5,063 nt of DNA, taken from positions 1 to 5,063 of the forward strand of contig VMES01000069.1 of NCBI GenBank assembly GCA_007375655.1, in the 5' to 3' direction. The notes below the pieces were generated by a model. That model saw only the letters and a program-made list of their open reading frames with translations, had not been told where the DNA came from and made no database searches. Both the position numbers and the translations under genes were made by a program. Source of the DNA: Parcubacteria group bacterium Greene0416_79 (GTDB lineage Bacteria > Patescibacteriota > Minisyncoccia > Phycocordibacterales > UBA10002). Every line of letters begins with the position of its first letter. Position 1 is the stretch's first letter. Below are positions 1 to 2,534 of this stretch, piece after piece.

Positions 1-181
1 ACTTAGAGCATAGTATAATGCGAATGCTACAAATTGCTATGCGAATACCGCAAATAGTATGCGGAAGGACACTACGAATACGCGTGTGCGAATATGACTG
101 ATCTTTTCTTCATTCTTTGCAGGATTGGAATAAAGATTCGCAGTATTCGCATTCATTATTTGCAGTATAAACATTAAGTAT
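1..181. repeat. Intergenic gap with dispersed GCGAATA-like words
   Basis: No gene is supported here. The stretch is built from variants of one short word in both orientations: GCGAAT at about 20 and 41, CGAATA at about 74 and 88, and the inverted forms ATTCGC at about 136, 144 and 149. The 18 bases from about 39 (ATGCGAATACCGCAAATA) match the reverse complement of the 136-153 region at roughly 15 of 18 positions, so the gap is loosely an inverted repeat. A related word pair (TATTCGC, TTCGTATC) returns at 2394-2413. I cannot say whether this is a regulatory array, a decayed element or neutral low-complexity filler. Confidence 0.5.
166..171 (+). promoter_or_regulatory. Possible -10 box for hsp20
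   Basis: TATAAA lies 10 nt before the ATG at 182, so a transcript from it would have almost no leader. No good -35 hexamer is visible at 16-18 nt spacing. No heat-shock operator (CIRCE-type) is visible. Assigned on position and sequence only. Confidence 0.25.
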
Positions 182-655
182 ATGAAAGAAAAACGCTCAT
201 TTTTTGAACGGCTCACTGGCACCTTGAATCCGCGCGAGGAACGCGAGGAGGAAGAGGAGACCGGCGCGCCGGCAAAGATCTTCACGCCAAAGAAGGGCGT
301 CGCGGAGGAAACCGGACTCCTGGAAGAAGGCGAACTCACGGCGGACGTCTATCAGACGCCGGACGACATCATCATAAAGACGATTGTGGCCGGAGTGCGC
401 CCCGACGATCTGGATATCTCCATTACGCGCGACATGGTGACCATTCGCGGCTCGCGGCAGGAGTCACAAGAAGTAAACGAAGGCGACTACTTTCACCGCG
501 AGCTCTACTGGGGCTCGTTCTCGCGCACCATTCTCCTTCCCCAGGAAGTGGACGTGGATGCCGCAGAGGCGAACGAACGGCACGGTCTTCTGACCATCCG
601 CCTGCCGAAACTGGACAAAAGCAGGCAGACGAAACTCAAGGTCCGCTCATCCTGA
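182..655 (+). CDS. Hsp20/alpha-crystallin small heat-shock protein
   Basis: ATP-independent holdase chaperone of the cytoplasm: family members form oligomers that bind unfolding proteins until Hsp70-type machines refold them. The 157 residues fit the usual length. Residues 1-50 are a variable N-terminal arm with a very acidic tract (about 19-26). The alpha-crystallin domain runs from about 50 (ELTADVYQTPDDIII) to about 143. It contains the strand YWGSFSRTILLP (109-120) and the hallmark GLLTIRLPK (135-143, G-x-L-x-x-x-x-P-K). The tail TKLKV is a weak version of the C-terminal I/V-x-I/V anchor used in oligomer assembly. The ATG at 182 is the only sensible start; no Shine-Dalgarno sequence precedes it. 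It stands alone, convergent with tRNA-Phe, and ends on TGA. Family assignment is secure; the client range is unknown. Confidence 0.95.
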   Translation: MKEKRSFFERLTGTLNPREEREEEEETGAPAKIFTPKKGVAEETGLLEEGELTADVYQTPDDIIIKTIVAGVRPDDLDISITRDMVTIRGSRQESQEVNEGDYFHRELYWGSFSRTILLPQEVDVDAAEANERHGLLTIRLPKLDKSRQTKLKVRSS

Positions 656-667
656 CAAAACTAGCAG

Positions 668-688
668 ACGCTCGCGCGCCGCGAGCGT
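668..688. repeat. GC-rich hairpin after hsp20
   Basis: ACGCTCGC and GCGAGCGT form an 8-bp perfect stem around a 5-nt loop, 12 nt after the hsp20 stop. It is followed by A-rich rather than T-rich sequence on the + strand, so it is not a terminator by itself. It may stabilise the 3' end of the mRNA ahead of the real terminator at 701-726. Confidence 0.45.
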
Positions 689-700
689 AAAAATGCACCA

Positions 701-726
701 AAAAAATCGCCCGCGGGCGATTTTTT
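701..726. terminator. Bidirectional intrinsic terminator (26-nt perfect palindrome)
   Basis: AAAAAATCGCCCG is followed directly by its exact reverse complement, giving a GC-rich core flanked by A and T runs. On the + strand the T run continues as TTTTTTGTTTT, which suits termination of hsp20. On the - strand the same structure gives a U run just after tRNA-Phe, whose CCA end is only 4 nt away. It therefore serves both convergent genes. Outer bases 695-700 (GCACCA) also pair with 731-736 inside the tRNA. Confidence 0.85.
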
Positions 727-730
727 GTTT

Positions 731-805
731 TGGTGCCACGGGGGTGAATTGAACACCCGACGCCTACCTCTTCAGGGTAGCGCTCTACCACTGAGCTACC
801 GTGGC
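731..805 (-). tRNA. tRNA-Phe (GAA), CCA encoded
   Basis: On the - strand the gene begins GCCACGG and ends CCGTGGC-A-CCA, a perfect 7-bp acceptor stem with discriminator A73 and a genomically encoded CCA. The D-arm is TAGCTCAGTGGTAGAGC and the T-arm contains GTTCAATTC. The anticodon arm is CTACC-CTGAAGA-GGTAG, giving anticodon GAA and therefore Phe. Position 37 is G, whereas E. coli and Bacillus tRNA-Phe have A37, the substrate for isopentenyl modification. The other two tRNAs in this window do not encode CCA, so CCA addition cannot be uniformly genomic here. Confidence 0.95.
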
Positions 806-816
806 TTACACACAGT

Positions 817-845
817 ATCCTAACCCAATCAGCGCAAACGCGCAA
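817..845 (-). promoter_or_regulatory. Possible promoter of tRNA-Phe
   Basis: On the - strand TTGCGC (845-840), a 17-nt spacer and TAGGAT (822-817) lie about 11 nt before the tRNA 5' end. The boxes match the sigma-70-type consensus only in part (TTG; TA..AT), so this is a positional guess. Confidence 0.3.
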
Positions 846-884
846 AAGTAATATATTCTTCTTTGTTATTTTTGCCGGTTTTCT

Positions 885-924
885 AATTTAGCATTTGCTC
901 ACGGCCGTGAGCAAATGCTAAATT
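885..924. repeat. Perfect 40-nt palindrome
   Basis: Bases 885-904 (AATTTAGCATTTGCTCACGG) are followed without any spacer by their exact reverse complement at 905-924. The centre is CGGCCG and the outer ends are AT-rich. It lies in the gap between the 95-residue membrane protein gene (stop at 1002) and tRNA-Phe, both on the - strand. Neither side carries a clear T run, so it is not a textbook intrinsic terminator, although a hairpin of about 18 bp could still stop or stabilise the upstream transcript. It could also be a protein-binding site or the product of a replication template switch. Confidence 0.9.
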
Positions 925-1001
925 CATAAATATTAAATGACTGTGAATACCAAAAACCAACTCCTCACACACATACACACAGCTGCGGATTGATGTGGAG
1001 T
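925..1001. other. Gap with CA-rich tract, no gene seen
   Basis: Between the palindrome and the stop codon of the 95-residue protein gene lies AT-rich sequence followed by a short CA-rich run (CACACACATACACACAG, about 966-982). I see no open frame, RNA structure or clear signal here. Confidence 0.4.
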
Positions 1002-1289
1002 CTATTGTCCGATTTGTTTCAACAAGTTGCCGACATCGCCGAGTTTTCCAACCGCGCCCTGCACCGCGCCGACATCTTCTTTAAGACCGCCATACACTCC
1101 CTGCAGTTGCTCAACATACGGCTGAACAAAATAATACGCGCCGATTGAAAGCCCGATAATCACCGCCCAATAAAAGAAATGGAACAAGCGACCCCACAGC
1201 GCGGTGCGGCGCATTTTATGCAGCATCTTATTATTGTCCTCAACCAACCGGTGGGTCTGAATGAGCAATTGTCTTTCTTCGGGGGTCAT
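1002..1289 (-). CDS. Small single-pass membrane protein, function unknown
   Basis: The 95-residue protein has three visible parts. Residues 1-30 are charged and hydrophilic (MTPEERQLLIQTHRLVEDNN...) and probably helical. A hydrophobic segment at about 36-56 (HFFYWAVIIGLSIGAYYF) is a convincing membrane helix, preceded by basic residues (KMRR, GR), which suggests an inside N-terminus. The tail (57-95) is glycine-containing and amphipathic, with a heptad-like hydrophobic spacing. There is no signal-peptidase site. The layout resembles conserved hypothetical proteins I associate with Parcubacteria, but I know no function. The start at 1289 is the first Met after an in-frame TGA. It has no Shine-Dalgarno sequence and abuts a 12-bp inverted repeat. 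It lies between tRNA-Arg and tRNA-Phe in the same direction. Confidence 0.8.
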   Translation of the reverse strand: MTPEERQLLIQTHRLVEDNNKMLHKMRRTALWGRLFHFFYWAVIIGLSIGAYYFVQPYVEQLQGVYGGLKEDVGAVQGAVGKLGDVGNLLKQIGQ

Positions 1290-1312
1290 GATTGCTACAT
1301 TGTAGCAATCAT
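1288..1312. repeat. 12-bp inverted repeat abutting a start codon
   Basis: ATGATTGCTACA and TGTAGCAATCAT are perfect inverted arms around one base (1300). On the - strand the second arm runs into the start codon of the 95-residue protein, and the first arm supplies an upstream ATG with a five-codon frame (M-I-A-T-M, then stop). In RNA it would fold directly against the start codon, where a ribosome binding site would normally be. It could be a regulator binding site, a translational control hairpin or a by-product of DNA copying. Confidence 0.7.
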
Positions 1313-1347
1313 AGATTCAGGATTCAAGATACAAGATTCATGATTCT
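1313..1347. repeat. Degenerate GATTCA word tract
   Basis: GATTCAGGATTCAAGATACAAG is followed by ATTCATGATTC. Four or five variants of GATTC(A) are packed head to tail between tRNA-Arg and the small membrane protein gene. No coding or RNA gene is evident. Confidence 0.6.
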
Positions 1348-1353
1348 TAGCAA

Positions 1354-1425
1354 TGCCACCGGGAGGAATTGAACCTCCATTTAGGGCTTAGGAGTCCCTC
1401 GTTCTATCCGTTGAACTACGGCGGC
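1354..1425 (-). tRNA. tRNA-Arg (CCT), no CCA encoded
   Basis: On the - strand the gene begins GCCGCCG and ends CGGTGGC-A. The acceptor stem is closed with one G-T wobble and discriminator A73, followed by TTG rather than CCA, so CCA must be added enzymatically. The T-arm GGAGGTTCAATTCCTCC is perfect. The anticodon arm AGGGA-CTCCTAA-GCCCT gives anticodon CCT, reading the rare Arg codon AGG, and the loop CTCCTAA matches that of E. coli tRNA-Arg(CCU). The pair closing the loop is A31-G39, a mismatch. It follows the damaged glutaredoxin gene on the same strand, after a terminator-like hairpin. Confidence 0.93.
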
Positions 1426-1456
1426 TACCGCTACAAAGTAGCACACAAAGCAAAAC

Positions 1457-1478
1457 CCTTGAAGCCCGCGCCTCAAGG
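1457..1478 (-). terminator. Probable intrinsic terminator after the glutaredoxin remnant
   Basis: On the - strand CCTTGA and TCAAGG pair around a 10-nt GC-rich loop, followed by GTTTTGCTTTG. The six-base stem and interrupted U tract make it a moderate terminator. It would separate the glutaredoxin remnant from tRNA-Arg. Confidence 0.5.
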
Positions 1479-1514
1479 CCATTGTCTTACCTACTTACGA
1501 CTAGCTACTCACTA
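1479..1514. repeat. CTAC/TTAC word tract
   Basis: The bases CTTACCTACTTACGACTAG and the following CTACTCACTACTAACTA are repeats of a four-to-five-base word with small changes. They lie just after the double stop (TAG TAG) of the glutaredoxin frame. No gene is visible. Confidence 0.5.
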
Positions 1515-1760
1515 CTAACTAATCCCCAGTAGTTGCTTTATCTTCGGCTGATTGAAGCCAACCACAAGCTGTCCATCAATATCAATGACCGGCACGCCCA
1601 TCTGCCCGCTCTTCTCAATCATCTCTTTGCGCTTCTCTACATCGCTCGCCACATTGTGCTCCGTATACGCGATGTCATGCTCGGCAAAGTACTTCTTTGC
1701 CGCGTTGCAATAAACGCCTTTACACCGGAAAGGTTCTCTCGCGTGATGAAAAGTTTTTTG
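1515..1760 (-). pseudogene. Glutaredoxin-like gene with damaged 5' end
   Basis: Glutaredoxin-family proteins (NrdH/YruB-like) reduce disulphides through a CxxC thioredoxin-fold site. The open frame of 81 codons between stops reads ...GVYCNAAKKYFAEHDIAY..., then SGQMGVPVIDIDG and GFNQPKIKQLLGIS. These match the helix after the active site, the cis-proline strand (VPV) and the C-terminal helix of the family. Two things are wrong. There is no ATG, GTG or TTG between the upstream stop (TAA, 1761-1763) and the active site. The first cysteine of the expected C-V-Y-C is glycine (GGC at 1716-1718); one base change would restore it. Another Cys lies two residues earlier (CKGVYC). A plausible first strand, KKLFIT, appears at about 1742-1759 in a different frame, suggesting a frameshift. 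It is likely a recent pseudogene, but an assembly error is possible. Confidence 0.7.
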
Positions 1761-1764
1761 TTAG

Positions 1765-1770
1765 TATGCT
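1765..1770 (+). promoter_or_regulatory. Possible -10 box of tRNA-Gly
   Basis: TATGCT sits 8 nt before the tRNA 5' end with a T-rich tract upstream (AAGTTTTTTG, 1751-1760). No good -35 is seen. It lies where the start of the opposite-strand glutaredoxin gene should be. Confidence 0.25.
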
Positions 1771-1778
1771 ACGGAAGA

Positions 1779-1849
1779 GCGGGTATGGTTTAGTGGTAGA
1801 ATGCGTGCTTCCCAAGCATGAGACGCGAGTTCGATTCTCGCTACCCGCA
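1779..1849 (+). tRNA. tRNA-Gly (CCC), no CCA encoded
   Basis: The gene begins GCGGGTA and ends TACCCGC-A with a perfect 7-bp acceptor stem. The D-arm is GGTTTAGTGGTAGAATG, the T-arm is GCGAGTTCGATTCTCGC, and the anticodon arm is CGTGC-TTCCCAA-GCATG, giving anticodon CCC. CCA is not encoded (AAA follows). The discriminator is A73; E. coli and Bacillus tRNA-Gly have U73, whereas A73 is the archaeal/eukaryotic state, so the glycyl-tRNA synthetase of this organism may be the dimeric type. The anticodon reads ordinary GGG, not recoded UGA. Confidence 0.95.
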
Positions 1850-1859
1850 AAATAATTCC

Positions 1860-1882
1860 ACTTGGACATCGGATGTCCAAGT
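1860..1882 (-). terminator. Hairpin serving tRNA-Gly (+) and ftsB-like gene (-)
   Basis: ACTTGGACAT and ATGTCCAAGT form a 10-bp perfect stem around CGG. On the - strand it is followed by GGAATTATTTT, a weak U-rich tail suited to ending the FtsB-like transcript, whose stop is about 20 nt upstream. On the + strand it follows tRNA-Gly by 10 nt but lacks a T run. Use as a terminator is likely on the - strand and uncertain on the +. Confidence 0.5.
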
Positions 1883-1902
1883 AAGGTTCGCTAGCGGGAT
1901 TT

Positions 1903-2286
1903 TCACCGCACGATACGAAAAATGCCGAGGAAGCGCGAGAAGAAAGATCGCTGCTGTGGCGGCTCGGCCGCCTCGCCGCCTTTCTCCTCCACAATCACGA
2001 CCATCCGCTCCCCGGGCTTCGCCACCTGGAACTGCTCCCGAATCTCTGCCTCAATCCCAGCCGGGGTCTTCAATCGTTCAATCTGCTCGGCAAGCGCCGC
2101 CCGCCGCGTCTCAAGCACCGAGAGCTCCGCGTCCACCCGGTCAAGTTGTTTCCGGCTCTCCCGCTCCTTCTTATATACATTCAACGCGCCGCGCGCAACA
2201 ACCACCAGAAGCGCGAGCAATACAAGCAGGGTTACCCGCGAATACAGCGCTCGCCTCATCTTCCGTTTTTGCTGAAATTCACGCAT
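1903..2286 (-). CDS. FtsB/DivIC-like septum formation initiator
   Basis: Bitopic division protein: family members join the FtsL-FtsQ/DivIB complex and help activate septal wall synthesis. The 127 residues show a short basic cytoplasmic end (1-16), a membrane helix at about 18-35 (VTLLVLLALLVVVARGAL) and a charged coiled coil at about 38-73 (YKKERESRKQLDRVDAELS...). These are followed by the family's membrane-distal block TPAGIEAEIREQFQVAKPGE (74-93) and the strand MVVIVEE. An extra C-terminal part is acidic, then amphipathic (FFSRFLGIFRIV), and is not typical of short FtsB. The ATG at 2286 gives the full basic end; Met10 is an alternative. No Shine-Dalgarno sequence is seen at either. It stands alone on its strand, opposite the 35-residue membrane peptide gene. 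FtsB and DivIC cannot be separated from sequence alone. Confidence 0.85.
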   Translation of the reverse strand: MREFQQKRKMRRALYSRVTLLVLLALLVVVARGALNVYKKERESRKQLDRVDAELSVLETRRAALAEQIERLKTPAGIEAEIREQFQVAKPGERMVVIVEEKGGEAAEPPQQRSFFSRFLGIFRIVR

Positions 2287-2421
2287 ACGACGATACGAAG
2301 ATACGAAATCTTATGAATGAAGGAATGAATACGAACTTCACATCTAATCGCGATAATGGTAGGATTATTGTACGGCATTTGTTGCCATTAGTATATTCGC
2401 ACTTATTCGTATCTTAGAATC
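2287..2421. repeat. Divergent intergenic region with GATACGAA repeats
   Basis: This gap separates two divergent genes and should hold both promoters. GATACGAA occurs twice in tandem (2292-2307). AAGATACGAA (2298-2307) is matched by its exact inverse TTCGTATCTT (2406-2415), so 10-bp inverted arms lie near the two start codons. GAATGAAGGAATGAATAC (2314-2331) is a second word tract. TACAAT on the - strand (2372-2367) and TATATT on the + strand (about 2392-2397) are possible -10 boxes without convincing -35 partners. The inverted arms might be a shared operator, but this is speculative. Confidence 0.45.
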
Positions 2422-2529
2422 ATGCTATTCAATCAAAAACACAAGAAAAAGATCGGCATCATCTGGACCGTCCTCTGCGTGCTCATCATTGTGAGCATGA
2501 TCATGCTGTACACGCCTATCTTCAACTAA
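2422..2529 (+). CDS. 35-residue membrane microprotein
   Basis: The frame from ATG at 2422 to TAA at 2527-2529 encodes MLFNQKHKKKIGIIWTVLCV, continuing LIIVSMIMLYTPIFN. A basic N-terminus (KHKKK) precedes a 22-24 residue hydrophobic helix, the charge pattern of a single-pass protein with its N-terminus inside. Such a composition is unlikely for a random frame, and similar tiny membrane proteins are, from memory, common in Parcubacteria. It is too short for most gene callers. No Shine-Dalgarno sequence precedes it. It diverges from the FtsB-like gene and ends 5 nt from the lepA stop on the opposite strand. The function is unknown; membrane partner or division accessory roles would be guesses. 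Confidence 0.7.
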   Translation: MLFNQKHKKKIGIIWTVLCVLIIVSMIMLYTPIFN

Positions 2530-2534
2530 AACGA

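Noticed and set aside
1..181. CRISPR array
   Set aside because: The repeats are only 6-9 bases, imperfect and in both orientations, without regular spacers.
37..339. 100-residue - strand frame over the hsp20 start
   Set aside because: Serine-rich shadow of hsp20 continued into repeat-rich gap; no recognisable features.
636..845. 69-residue - strand frame across the terminator and tRNA-Phe
   Set aside because: It is a translation of the terminator palindrome and the tRNA gene.
885..924. Transposon end or insertion sequence remnant
   Set aside because: No transposase fragment, target-site duplication or second copy is visible in the window.
1515..1760. Selenocysteine or programmed frameshift in the glutaredoxin-like gene
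   Set aside because: There is no in-frame TGA at the active site and no slippery heptamer with a downstream structure; mutation or assembly error is simpler.
1818..2417. 199-residue + strand frame rich in Pro, Ala, Ser and Arg
   Set aside because: It begins inside tRNA-Gly and runs antisense to the FtsB-like gene; its composition is that of a shadow of GC-rich coding DNA.
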